Origin: CAYYYW01 sp964476245
GTDB taxonomy: Bacteria; Patescibacteriota; Microgenomatia; UBA1406; HO2-37-13b
Assembly: GCA_964476245.1 (NCBI GenBank)
Contig: CAYYYW010000001.1
Coordinates: 46,791-110,790, forward strand
Direction of reading: 5' to 3'
Length of the DNA: 64,000 bases
The notes beneath the pieces were generated by a model, which was given only the letters and a program-made list of their open reading frames with translations, was not told where the DNA came from and made no database searches. Each line of letters opens with the position of its first letter. The stretch's first letter is position 1. Positions 7,833 to 15,250 of this stretch are shown one piece after another. Made by a program: the position numbers and the translations under genes.

Positions 7833-8570
7833 TTACTCCACTGCTCTTCTCGCAAACACCAACAATCTTTTTAATGTTGTTCCCGGCGGCCAGCAGGTCT
7901 GAAGAGTTAAAAACTCACGATTGGTTTTTTTAGTTAAAAATTCAACTTGGGATGGATCAACTATTCTCTTATCAATCACCTGATAAACCACTCTTTGTCC
8001 TTGATAAAAAAGATTAACTTCGTCTCCTTTTTCCAGTTTGTAAAGGAGATAAAAAACAGCATTATAGGAACCTACATTCCAAAAATAATCGGTTGAATGA
8101 GCAAAAAGAAAAATATGTCCTCCTTCACCCGGAAAAGCTGTTCCCGCCGCGTGGGCTACGCCCTTTTTTAAAACCTCAAGATATTCTTTCTCGTCTCCCG
8201 CGTTAACATTCCCAGAAACTTTAGCATTAGCCCCAATTTTAGGAATGACGATACTAAAATTCGGGTCTTGGGGAACTAAAATCTCAATTGACTTAATATT
8301 GAGAGCTTTAGCCAATAAGCCTTTCGGTTGAGTTTTATAAAGACTGTCTTTGGACAAAGACAGTCTTTGTTTATCTTCAACAATATATTTTTTTTCAAAT
8401 TTCTTTTCTATAAAATAACGTATTTCTTCTTTAGCTGGCAGGTAAAATGTCTTACCAATCATAAACAACGAGAGCAAAACCAAAAAATTCCCAATAGTGC
8501 GAAGGGTAAGGATTTTGAGAAACTCTGGTGTTGAGAAAGTTTTTTTGAGATGGTGAAGTGATTTTCGCAT
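7833..8570 (-). CDS. Sortase
   Basis: 245 residues with an N-terminal membrane helix (about 25-43) and a C-terminal sortase barrel: FLFAHSTD (His158), LTLQTCWPPG (Cys226) and LKRLLVF (Arg235) form the catalytic triad. Sortases join surface proteins to the wall or to each other after cutting a C-terminal sorting motif, so this one probably attaches some of the large surface proteins of this window. About residues 68-78 come from a family H palindrome (8339-8368) read in frame, in the linker before the barrel. The start codon lies one base past the tRNA-Arg gene on the same strand, so the mRNA may be produced by tRNA processing. Confidence 0.92.
   Translation of the reverse strand: MRKSLHHLKKTFSTPEFLKILTLRTIGNFLVLLSLFMIGKTFYLPAKEEIRYFIEKKFEKKYIVEDKQRLSLSKDSLYKTQPKGLLAKALNIKSIEILVPQDPNFSIVIPKIGANAKVSGNVNAGDEKEYLEVLKKGVAHAAGTAFPGEGGHIFLFAHSTDYFWNVGSYNAVFYLLYKLEKGDEVNLFYQGQRVVYQVIDKRIVDPSQVEFLTKKTNREFLTLQTCWPPGTTLKRLLVFARRAVE
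8339..8368. repeat. Family H palindrome inside the sortase gene
   Basis: 30 bp, AAAGACTGTC on one arm and GACAGTCTTT on the other. The same arms occur in the hairpins at 56848-56876 and 57351-57380, which lie outside or at the very end of genes. Confidence 0.85.
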
Positions 8571-8571
8571 G

Positions 8572-8643
8572 TACCTCCAGCAGGAATTGAACCTACATCA
8601 ACCGCTTAGGACGCGGCTACTCTATCCGTTGAGCTATGGAGGC
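8572..8643 (-). tRNA. tRNA-Arg (CCU)
   Basis: A full cloverleaf of 72 nt. Acceptor stem GCCTCCA pairs with TGGAGGT (G-U first pair), the anticodon loop is GTCCTAA giving anticodon CCU, and the T arm has GGTTCAATTCC. CCA is not encoded, so it must be added by the nucleotidyltransferase. Confidence 0.95.
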
Positions 8644-8672
8644 TTTAGTAGTATTTTAACAAATTTTTTGCG

Positions 8673-8700
8673 TTGTGTGTTTCGTCTTACATGTTATAAT
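8673..8700 (+). promoter_or_regulatory. Promoter of the nucleotide-kinase operon
   Basis: TTGTGT (8673-8678), a 16-bp spacer and a perfect TATAAT (8695-8700), 6 bases before ATG 8707: leaderless. Confidence 0.65.
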
Positions 8701-8706
8701 AAGAAA

Positions 8707-9306
8707 ATGTTCATTGTTATTGAAGGTATTGATGGCGCCGGTTGCGAAACCCAGGCGCGGTTGGTTTATGAAAAGGTACGGACAGGACAATGTCCTGTCC
8801 CTACACATCTGATAAAATATCCCGATTATCAAAAAAACATTGGCCCGTTGATTAAAGAATTTTTATATCAAAATAAAAATCTATCAGCCGAGGGACAATT
8901 TTTGCTCTATAGTCTGCAATTTGTTTTAGACAGAGAAGAGATTGCCAAACGCCGCAAAAACCAAATCGTTATTGCTGATCGTTATTTTACCAGTGCTCTC
9001 TGTTATCAAACCCTAGAAGGCATCAAGTTAAAAACCGCTCTTCGCTTTGCTGATGATTTCAAAATTGAAAAACCCGATCTGGTTTTTTATTTAAATGTCA
9101 GGCCGGAGATTGCTATCAAAAGAAAATCCGGAGAAGATAAAGAAAAAAACCGGCGGGAAAAAGATTTTCAGTTCATTAAAAAAACCTACCAACAATACCA
9201 AAAACTAATCAAAAATCAAGTCTGGACAGGATGGATTGATATAGATGGAGAAAGAGGGATTGACGAGATAGCGAAAGAGATTTATAATAAAATATTAAAT
9301 CTTTAA
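8707..9306 (+). CDS. tmk: Thymidylate kinase-like protein with altered P-loop
   Basis: 199 residues from ATG 8707 (an in-frame extension further upstream runs through the tRNA and is not used). The fold is that of dTMP kinase: FIVIEGIDGAG at the start, IVIADRYFTSALCYQ with the DR motif, and PDLVFYLNVRPEIAIKR. The Walker A motif is abnormal: GIDGAGCETQ has Cys13 and Glu14 where the family has Lys-Ser/Thr, so phosphate binding must be different or lost. A family A palindrome (8776-8805) is read in frame as VRTGQCPVPT after the first helix. Followed by two ndk genes, consistent with nucleotide phosphorylation. Confidence 0.8.
   Translation: MFIVIEGIDGAGCETQARLVYEKVRTGQCPVPTHLIKYPDYQKNIGPLIKEFLYQNKNLSAEGQFLLYSLQFVLDREEIAKRRKNQIVIADRYFTSALCYQTLEGIKLKTALRFADDFKIEKPDLVFYLNVRPEIAIKRKSGEDKEKNRREKDFQFIKKTYQQYQKLIKNQVWTGWIDIDGERGIDEIAKEIYNKILNL
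8776..8805. repeat. Family A palindrome inside tmk
   Basis: GTAC, then arms GGACAGGACA and TGTCCTGTCC, then CTACA; translated in frame. Confidence 0.9.
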
Positions 9307-9347
9307 CAGTTTTTTTAACATTTAACTGTTTAGTCTTTAATGTTTCT

Positions 9348-9929
9348 ATGGAAAGAACACTAATTATCCTCAAGCCCGACGCGGTTAAACGCGGATTAGT
9401 GGGAACAATTTTCGAATATTTTGAAAACGTTGGCTTAAAGCTTTTGACAGCTAAAATGGTCAAACCGGATCAGGAAGTAATAAAAAATCACTATCCGGGT
9501 ACAAAAGAATGGATAACGGAAATGGGACAAAAAACTTTAGCCAGCTTTAAACAATCTGGCGCCGATGTTAAAAAAACTTTGAAAACGGATGATCCTACCG
9601 TGCTTGGTCGATTTGTTTACGACCGTTTAATCAAGTATTGGATGGAGGGGCCTATTATTGTATCTGTTTGGGAAGGACCACACGCTATTGAAATTGCCAG
9701 AAAAATAAGAGGTCATACTATTCCCTATTTATCTTCCCCTGGAACAATTCATGCTACATATTTGTATGATTCCTCTCTCCTTTCCACCAGCTTAAATCGG
9801 GTAGTCAAAACTTTTATTCACGCATCAGGAGACGCTGCGGAAGCACAAAGGGAAATTAAATATTGGTTCGGGACGAACGAGTTTAGAAGTTATGAAAGAG
9901 AAGTTGATAAATTATATCTTATTAAATAG
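9348..9929 (+). CDS. ndk: Nucleoside diphosphate kinase, long form (copy 1)
   Basis: 193 residues, about 45-50 more than the usual bacterial NDK. RTLIILKPDAVKRGLVG opens the ferredoxin-like fold, and the catalytic His lies in VVKTFIHASGDAAEAQREI. The extra length is an expanded middle (about residues 48-105) replacing the usual short active-site loop. The enzyme transfers the gamma phosphate of ATP to NDPs through a phospho-His. The conserved Asp after HAS is replaced by Gly-Asp (HASGD), unlike copy 2. Downstream of tmk in an apparent operon. Confidence 0.93.
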   Translation: MERTLIILKPDAVKRGLVGTIFEYFENVGLKLLTAKMVKPDQEVIKNHYPGTKEWITEMGQKTLASFKQSGADVKKTLKTDDPTVLGRFVYDRLIKYWMEGPIIVSVWEGPHAIEIARKIRGHTIPYLSSPGTIHATYLYDSSLLSTSLNRVVKTFIHASGDAAEAQREIKYWFGTNEFRSYEREVDKLYLIK

Positions 9930-10020
9930 TTCTTTCGTTAACGAGTTAACGTGTTAACGAGTTGATTATTTTTTTTAACTCGTTAAACCGCGAAACCCGT
10001 TAACCGAATAACACAGTTTT
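9930..10020. repeat. GTTAACGAGTTAACG repeats between the ndk copies
   Basis: Repeated GTTAACG and AACTCGTTAA units able to form hairpins fill most of the 91-bp gap. May act as an attenuator; function not known. Confidence 0.5.
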
Positions 10021-10608
10021 ATGAACAAACAAAGAGTATTAATTATAATAAAGCCCGACGCTGTTCAGCGAGGATTGATTGGTGAAATCTTAAAAAGGCT
10101 TGAACAAGTTGGCCTAAAAATTGTTGGCTTAAAATTTGTTTGGGCAACTCAAGATCAAGTAAAAAATCTTTATCCCGAAGCCGAGACTTGGTTTAAAAAG
10201 GTAGGAGAACGGACGTTAACTAATTATCAAAAGAAAGATCTTGATGCCAAAAAGATTTTAGGAACGGACAACCCTGTTGAAATCGGCAAATTAGTAAAAC
10301 GCTGGTTAATTAATTATCTTCAGGAATCCCCTATTCTTTGCGCCGCGCTTGAAGGACATGAAACCGTCGAAATTATCAGAAAAATTTGCGGCAACACCAT
10401 TCCTCTTTTGGCCCCTCCTGGCACGATTCGTGGAGATTTTTCCCACGATAATATTGAATTGGCAAATGAAAATAAACGTCCGTTACGAAATGTCATTCAT
10501 GCCTCGGATACAATCCAAGACGCAGAAAAAGAAATCAAGGTTTGGTTTACCGAAGATGAGTTATTTGAATATGAGCGGGCGGATGAAGAAATAATGTTTG
10601 GACCTTGA
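10021..10608 (+). CDS. ndk: Nucleoside diphosphate kinase, long form (copy 2)
   Basis: 195 residues, a tandem paralogue of the preceding gene with the same expanded middle. LIIIKPDAVQRGLIG starts the domain and RNVIHASDTIQDAEKEI carries the catalytic His with the canonical HASD sequence. The two copies have diverged greatly, so the duplication is not recent and the proteins may form a hetero-oligomer or have different nucleotide preferences. A repeat-bounded GIY-YIG unit begins at its stop codon. Confidence 0.93.
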   Translation: MNKQRVLIIIKPDAVQRGLIGEILKRLEQVGLKIVGLKFVWATQDQVKNLYPEAETWFKKVGERTLTNYQKKDLDAKKILGTDNPVEIGKLVKRWLINYLQESPILCAALEGHETVEIIRKICGNTIPLLAPPGTIRGDFSHDNIELANENKRPLRNVIHASDTIQDAEKEIKVWFTEDELFEYERADEEIMFGP

Positions 10609-10609
10609 T

Positions 10610-10996
10610 GTCATTCCGAGCGAAGCCTCGATTGAATCGGAGCGAAGTCGAGGAATCCCTTCTCTAATCTTCGCTCAGATCTTTCCATCCTGGATTTATT
10701 CTTCTAATAAGCCACTCTTTTTTTCTCTTCGCCAATTTTTCAGTTGTTTTTCTCGTACGATTGCGTCATTAATGCTCGAATATTGTTCAGAATAAACTAA
10801 TTTTATGCAACTATATTTTTTGGAAAATCCATCGATTAAACCCTGTTTATGCTCATAAACTCGTCTTTGTAAATTATTTGTCACACCAAGATACAATGTT
10901 CCGCTTTTACTTGCCATAAGATAGACATAATAGTTTTTTTTCATGAAAGGATTCCTCCACGCGTCCCGACATTCGTCGGGACTTGGTCGGAATGAC
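10610..10996. mobile_element. Inverted-repeat-bounded unit carrying a GIY-YIG gene
   Basis: The unit begins GTCATTCCGA (10610-10619) and ends TCGGAATGAC (10987-10996), a perfect 10-bp inverted repeat; inside it AGGAATCCCT (10651-10660) faces AAGGATTCCT (10949-10958). These are halves of the family B repeat (GTCATTC...GAATGAC) that elsewhere occurs empty, so the GIY-YIG gene appears to sit within a split copy. Mobility is inference from this arrangement. Confidence 0.55.
10696..10944 (-). CDS. GIY-YIG nuclease-domain protein, C-terminal frameshift
   Basis: 82 residues of the small YhbQ/UPF0213-like GIY-YIG type: YYVYLMASKSGTLYLGVTNNLQRRVYEHK has the G-variant of GIY...YLG motif, the catalytic Arg and the H/K position, and AIVREKQLKNWRREKK carries the metal-binding Glu. 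The family's usual ending is present just after the stop in another frame (INPGWKDLSED, down to 10664), so loss of one A near 10699-10705 truncated the protein by about a dozen residues. The nuclease core is intact. Confidence 0.8.
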   Translation of the reverse strand: MKKNYYVYLMASKSGTLYLGVTNNLQRRVYEHKQGLIDGFSKKYSCIKLVYSEQYSSINDAIVREKQLKNWRREKKSGLLEE

Positions 10997-10997
10997 G

Positions 10998-11564
10998 TTA
11001 GAGTATTTTCTTTATCAGCTTCTCAATCTTCCCATAAAACCTCCCCACATTAGAATTATTCATCAATGTATAATCCGCCAGTTCAATGCACTTCCCCACC
11101 TGCTGCCCAGATTTCTCTTGCCCAATACCAAAGTCACGTCTGTCTGTTTTATAAAAATCTCGCCAGGTTTTTGGATCCCAAGGCTTACCCCGCTGCAAAA
11201 CTCTCTTAAAACGGATTTTTCTTTGGGCTTTCACTGCCACTAAAATAAAATTTTTTATCGTTCGTAAATATTTTACTTCGGCGGGGTTTCGAATTCCTGT
11301 AATCACCACCGGTCGTTTGTCGTTGTTTAAAATCTCAATCGCCCGCTTGGCTAAAACAGCATCGCCGTATTTTTTCCTAAGCTCATCGCCAATATCTTGA
11401 AGCGTTTTTCTGGTAAATAAATCCACTCCTCTTTTTGTCAACTCCTGATGAAGAACCGTAGATAAAGAAAAGGTGCAAAAGCCGTATTTCTTAATTAAAT
11501 ACTCGGCAAAGACTTCTTTTCCGGCGGCAATCTGACCAACAACACCGATATAAATTTTTTTCAT
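10998..11564 (-). CDS. P-loop nucleotide kinase-like protein
   Basis: 188 residues. IGVVGQIAAGKEVFAEYL is a P-loop (GxxxxGKE, with Glu where Ser/Thr is usual). DIGDELRKKYGDAVLAKRA, VVITGIRNPAEVKYLR and the Arg-rich lid RKIRFKRVLQRGKP resemble dephospho-CoA kinase and phage-type dNMP kinase. CoA synthesis already has an archaeal-type kinase at 34082-35152, so a nucleotide substrate is more likely. It sits near tmk and ndk but on the other strand. Confidence 0.7.
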   Translation of the reverse strand: MKKIYIGVVGQIAAGKEVFAEYLIKKYGFCTFSLSTVLHQELTKRGVDLFTRKTLQDIGDELRKKYGDAVLAKRAIEILNNDKRPVVITGIRNPAEVKYLRTIKNFILVAVKAQRKIRFKRVLQRGKPWDPKTWRDFYKTDRRDFGIGQEKSGQQVGKCIELADYTLMNNSNVGRFYGKIEKLIKKIL

Positions 11565-11609
11565 ATTACTATCAACCTGTCAGGTTGATTTTCGGAAGGC
11601 CATAACAAT

Positions 11610-12491
11610 TTAGAATCCGTAAATTTTATTGACAAATTCAAAAATCTCCTTTTGCCAGAAAAGCATAATTATTATACCAAGAACAAGAAACGGCCCGAAG
11701 GCAATTTTACTTTTTAATTTTTTCTTTTTGGCTAACAATAAGATTAACCCCACTATTCCTCCTAAAACAAACCCAAAATACAAAGCCAAAAACCCTGCTT
11801 TTGCCCCCAAAAGAAAGCCCATATTAAAAGCTAATTTGACATCGCCAAAACCCATTCCCCGACCACCCGTAACAAGAAACAAAAATAGAATTGGAGTCAA
11901 AACCAACAATCCAGCAATGTAACAATGTAACAATGTAACAATGTAACAATGTAACAATTGATTACCAATGCACCCTTGCTGAAAAATTTCCCCCAACTTT
12001 AATAATAAAATAAAGACGAAGAAGGCAACCTGGATCGTATCCGGAATAATTTGATATTTTAAATCGGAGAAAAAGATGACAATGAGGCACGAAACTAAAC
12101 CAAGCCTAATTGTCATCCCGAACAAGCGAAGCGCGTCGAGGGATCCCATTAAGGTTGAACCAAAATTAAAGATAAAGAGATTCCTCGACTCGGTCGCTAA
12201 CGCTCCCTCGCTCGGAATGACGGAGGTGGTAAAAACAAAAATAGCTCCCGTCATCAACTCTACCACCGGATACTGCCAGGAAATTTTTTTGCCACAATAA
12301 CGACATTTTCCCTTAAGAAGAAAAAAAGAAACAATCGGAATTAAATCATACCAGGCCAACTGGTGACGACAGTGATTGCAGTAAGAGCGGCCGCCAATCC
12401 CTTCATTATTAGGCAGACGGTCAATTAAAACATTTAAAAAGGAACCAATCCCAGCGCCGAAGATAAAAATTAAAAAATTAAGAAATATCAT
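11610..12491 (-). CDS. pilD: Prepilin peptidase/N-methyltransferase (GspO/PilD)
   Basis: 293 residues. The zinc/methylase loop has four Cys (C38-x2-C41 and C63-x2-C66), GSFLNVLIDRLP precedes it, and the two catalytic Asp lie in FFSDLKYQIIPD (Asp143) and GMGFGDVKLA (Asp217). It cleaves and methylates type IV pilin precursors in the inner membrane; with comEA/comEC at 49.5-52.1 kb this points to pilus-driven DNA uptake. Two repeats are read in frame: a 110-bp family B element (about residues 89-127) and five tandem copies of an 8-bp unit (about 179-192), both in loops between membrane helices. Confidence 0.93.
   Translation of the reverse strand: MIFLNFLIFIFGAGIGSFLNVLIDRLPNNEGIGGRSYCNHCRHQLAWYDLIPIVSFFLLKGKCRYCGKKISWQYPVVELMTGAIFVFTTSVIPSEGALATESRNLFIFNFGSTLMGSLDALRLFGMTIRLGLVSCLIVIFFSDLKYQIIPDTIQVAFFVFILLLKLGEIFQQGCIGNQLLHCYIVTLLHCYIAGLLVLTPILFLFLVTGGRGMGFGDVKLAFNMGFLLGAKAGFLALYFGFVLGGIVGLILLLAKKKKLKSKIAFGPFLVLGIIIMLFWQKEIFEFVNKIYGF
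11916..11955. repeat. Tandem 8-bp repeat inside pilD
   Basis: Five perfect copies of AATGTAAC. Copy-number change by one unit would shift the frame, so it could act as a slippage switch. A shorter version is at 36147-36168. Confidence 0.85.
12112..12221. repeat. Family B repeat inside pilD
   Basis: Begins GTCATCCCGA and ends TCGGAATGAC with inner CTCGA-type arms; 110 bp, translated in frame. Confidence 0.8.
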
Positions 12492-12499
12492 TATTATTG

Positions 12500-12505
12500 A
12501 TTATA
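12500..12505 (-). promoter_or_regulatory. -10 box of pilD
   Basis: TATAAT on the minus strand, 8 bases before the ATG at 12491. No convincing -35. Confidence 0.45.
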
Positions 12506-12515
12506 GCATTAGCCA

Positions 12516-13154
12516 TCAGTTATTCGTTTGGTTAGAGAAAATGTTAGAAGTCTCTATATATGCATCCACATCAATCTCATCCCATAAATTTTCAGGAAGC
12601 CAAAGATTGCGAAAGTGACGAAATTCATTAAATCCCACAGCTAAAATTTTTACCTGATAGCGTGACTTTAAAAGTTCTAAAGCAATAGTTTTGGGTTTAC
12701 TGGAGTAATTAGTCTCCCCATAAATGATAATTGTTTTGTTACGATATTTAACTAATTCTTTAGTTAGGTTTTTTTTATCAAAATTTAACGCTCGTTTAAT
12801 ATAAGCCTTATTATAGCTTAACTTTTCTCTCAAATCAACTAAAACAAAATCATTGTTGTTATTTTTAATTAAATTAATCAAATCAACTGGATCAAGATAA
12901 ACTTCTTTTTCTATTAGTAATACTTCTTTTATTTTATCAGAAGAAATAGTTTGTTTAAGACTGAGGTCTGGTTTTTTTTGTTGATTTTTACTAATAATTG
13001 AACTTTTAATCCTTAAAAAGAAAAAAATTAAGATAAAAACAACTAAAAAACTTAGCAAAAAAGGAAAAATAATATTTTTGAAAAGAAAATTATACTTGTG
13101 TTGTTTAGATTTAAAAATTTTAATTTTTTTTAAGTTTTTCTTTTTTTTTGCCAT
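12516..13154 (-). CDS. Membrane-anchored rhodanese-like domain without catalytic Cys
   Basis: 212 residues. Very basic N terminus, a membrane helix at about 28-50, and a C-terminal rhodanese-like fold (about 85-200): DFVLVDLREKLSYNKAYIKRALNF and KTIIIYGETNYSSKPKTIALELL. In active rhodaneses the loop after the third strand begins with Cys (YCxxGxR); here it is GETNYSS, so sulfur transfer is not expected. Probably a binding module. Third-last in the run of genes behind the giant kelch protein; the 32-bp gap to the permease is compatible with co-transcription. Confidence 0.65.
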   Translation of the reverse strand: MAKKKKNLKKIKIFKSKQHKYNFLFKNIIFPFLLSFLVVFILIFFFLRIKSSIISKNQQKKPDLSLKQTISSDKIKEVLLIEKEVYLDPVDLINLIKNNNNDFVLVDLREKLSYNKAYIKRALNFDKKNLTKELVKYRNKTIIIYGETNYSSKPKTIALELLKSRYQVKILAVGFNEFRHFRNLWLPENLWDEIDVDAYIETSNIFSNQTNN

Positions 13155-13186
13155 TTTTTAAAATTAATATAAATTATAAATTTTCT

Positions 13187-15238
13187 TTACTCATACCTTA
13201 ACGCGTTCAGGGCCGATGTTTTTTTGGCTTTCTGGGCCGGATAAAAACCAGTAACTACACCGACGATAAAGGAAGCCACGAGGATAAAAATAACAAACTG
13301 GGGCGGAAGATAAACCAAATCTAAATATCCCTGACCTTTAGAAATAGCGATTAGAGAAACCGCAAGAGAAATGACTTGGCCGGCTAAAAATCCTAAAAGA
13401 ACCCCGCCAATTCCGCCGGATAATCCCATAATCATGGCTTCGGCCAAAAATAATTCCTGTACTTCCTCAGAAACCATGCCCATCACCTTCATACCACCGA
13501 TCTCCCTGATGCGCTCTAATAACGAGACTGTCAGGGTGTTAAACATCCCTAAAGAAGCCACTGCCAAAGCGACCAGTCCCAAAATTCCCAGAACAATCCG
13601 TAAGTTTCCGAATAAACCTTCAATCTGCTTTACCGTATCAACCACGCTGGTTGTTTTCAGACCCAACACCTCAACATCAGTAAACGGTATATAAAAATAA
13701 GAAGAGTCTGGGTCATCAACTATCCCAATAATTTTATATTCAACCTCCGAAGTAAATGCTTTTCCTTCTATTTCAGGCATTAAATTTTTGGTAATAATAA
13801 ATTTTACTTTAAAGACAGTGCCTATGGCTTTCTGAGTAGAAATATTTAATAGATTAAGAAAACCTCTGGAAACCAGCGCTTCGCCGGCGAAATCTTCTTC
13901 TAATTTAATCTCAGCCTCTTTTTTGGTTTTGGCTGAGGTAGTCGCCTGAAGGGAAACAAATTCCAATCCTCCAGAACCGGTGGAAATACTGACCGTATCA
14001 TAGGTTAAAGCAGCCGAATCAGTAGCGGTGGCGCTTTCCAACGATGCACTGTCGGTGGCGGAAGCCATGCTAGCACTGTCAGTGGCTTCTCCCAACACCT
14101 GACCGAAATTAAATTCTTCCAAAATTTGAATATTTTTTTGTTGAAGACAAAGCATCTCCCATTTGTGCCTACCTTGTTCATCCAATACAGGAATCAAACT
14201 TTCATTGACAGTTTTCTCAAAAAGAGGCACTTTAGCTTTTGCCCATCTGCCTAAGTAGACATCTTGCTTCTTATCATAGGCCTCTCTGCCTTTTTGGGCA
14301 AAGGGATAATAATCGCCGCCCCAATACTCAACGCCGCTGTAACCGCCCTCTATTCTTGCGGTATAACCCAACATCTTTGAAGAAATAGAACAATCCTCCC
14401 AGGCGATGGCTTCAGTTTCCGGTTTGATATTAAATAGAACGGTGTTTCCAGTAATTTTGGCTCCCAGAGTGGCTTCTGTTAACTTAGTAGTTAAACCAGC
14501 TATCTCACCAGTTGACCAAGCCGATTCAAGCGCTGTTTTTCTCTCTTCATATTCATTATTTTTAGAAAACATTTTTCCTTTCATTAGTTTGATTCTGGAA
14601 AGCTCTAAATAAGAATTGGGCGCCGCATAAACCAAAACATCGGTTGAAGCCTTATTATAACTCACCCTTCCCACCAAAGAAACTAAAGGAATTGATTTTT
14701 CAATGTTTTGGATTTTTTGTATCTTTTTTAAAACCTCGCGGCTAAGACGCAGAGCCGTGTTTTCGCCGGCTGAGACATCAATTATCTTCAGCTCATCTAA
14801 GCTGGCAACGCGACTAATGATCAATCTTTCAATACCATAACCCAAGGACAGCAAAAGAACAATTATCCCCACTCCCACTGACATGCCTAAAATACTTACT
14901 AAGGAACGAGTTTTCTTAGCCATTAAATTTTTATACGCCAAAGAAATTAAGAAAGAACGTTTCACCTTAGCAGAACCCGCAAGCTCCAATTTATTAATTA
15001 AAAAGTTGAAACGTGATTTAATTGCTTTATCCCAAAATTTTTTTAAGATAATAAAAATATGACCTAATATGGGGATTTTTGTCAGAACCTCATACATTTT
15101 TCCAATAAGAAAGAATAAAAGAAGGATAAAAAAAACATTAAATAGACAAATTGCTTTAATTAAGCCAGGAATAGATTTGATAAGAGTAATAATTTTAATT
15201 CCTAATTGTATTGGGTTAAATTTTGATTTATTCTTCAT
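13187..15238 (-). CDS. ABC transporter permease, MacB/FtsX type
   Basis: 683 residues. After an unusual N-terminal hydrophobic region (about 25-65), the MacB pattern begins: a helix at ~105-130 following LMAKKTRSLVSILGMSVG, a large extracytoplasmic domain (~135-560), and three C-terminal helices (GLFGNLRIVLGILGLV, MGLSGGIGGVLLGFLAG, FVIFILVASFIVGVV) with the FtsX motif SLLERIREIGGMKVMG. The periplasmic-side domain has an ATDSAS-rich repeat (~393-420) and is enlarged. MacB-type pumps drive extracytoplasmic work, not transport through the channel. Partner ATPase is immediately upstream. Confidence 0.9.
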   Translation of the reverse strand: MKNKSKFNPIQLGIKIITLIKSIPGLIKAICLFNVFFILLLFFLIGKMYEVLTKIPILGHIFIILKKFWDKAIKSRFNFLINKLELAGSAKVKRSFLISLAYKNLMAKKTRSLVSILGMSVGVGIIVLLLSLGYGIERLIISRVASLDELKIIDVSAGENTALRLSREVLKKIQKIQNIEKSIPLVSLVGRVSYNKASTDVLVYAAPNSYLELSRIKLMKGKMFSKNNEYEERKTALESAWSTGEIAGLTTKLTEATLGAKITGNTVLFNIKPETEAIAWEDCSISSKMLGYTARIEGGYSGVEYWGGDYYPFAQKGREAYDKKQDVYLGRWAKAKVPLFEKTVNESLIPVLDEQGRHKWEMLCLQQKNIQILEEFNFGQVLGEATDSASMASATDSASLESATATDSAALTYDTVSISTGSGGLEFVSLQATTSAKTKKEAEIKLEEDFAGEALVSRGFLNLLNISTQKAIGTVFKVKFIITKNLMPEIEGKAFTSEVEYKIIGIVDDPDSSYFYIPFTDVEVLGLKTTSVVDTVKQIEGLFGNLRIVLGILGLVALAVASLGMFNTLTVSLLERIREIGGMKVMGMVSEEVQELFLAEAMIMGLSGGIGGVLLGFLAGQVISLAVSLIAISKGQGYLDLVYLPPQFVIFILVASFIVGVVTGFYPAQKAKKTSALNALRYE

Positions 15239-15250
15239 ATCAACCTTTAT

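Noticed and set aside
8569..8706. N-terminal extension of the thymidylate kinase-like gene
   Set aside because: It runs antisense through tRNA-Arg; the ATG at 8707 has a promoter at the right distance and begins the conserved domain.
11916..11955. CRISPR-like array
   Set aside because: Units are 8 bp without spacers and lie in a coding gene.
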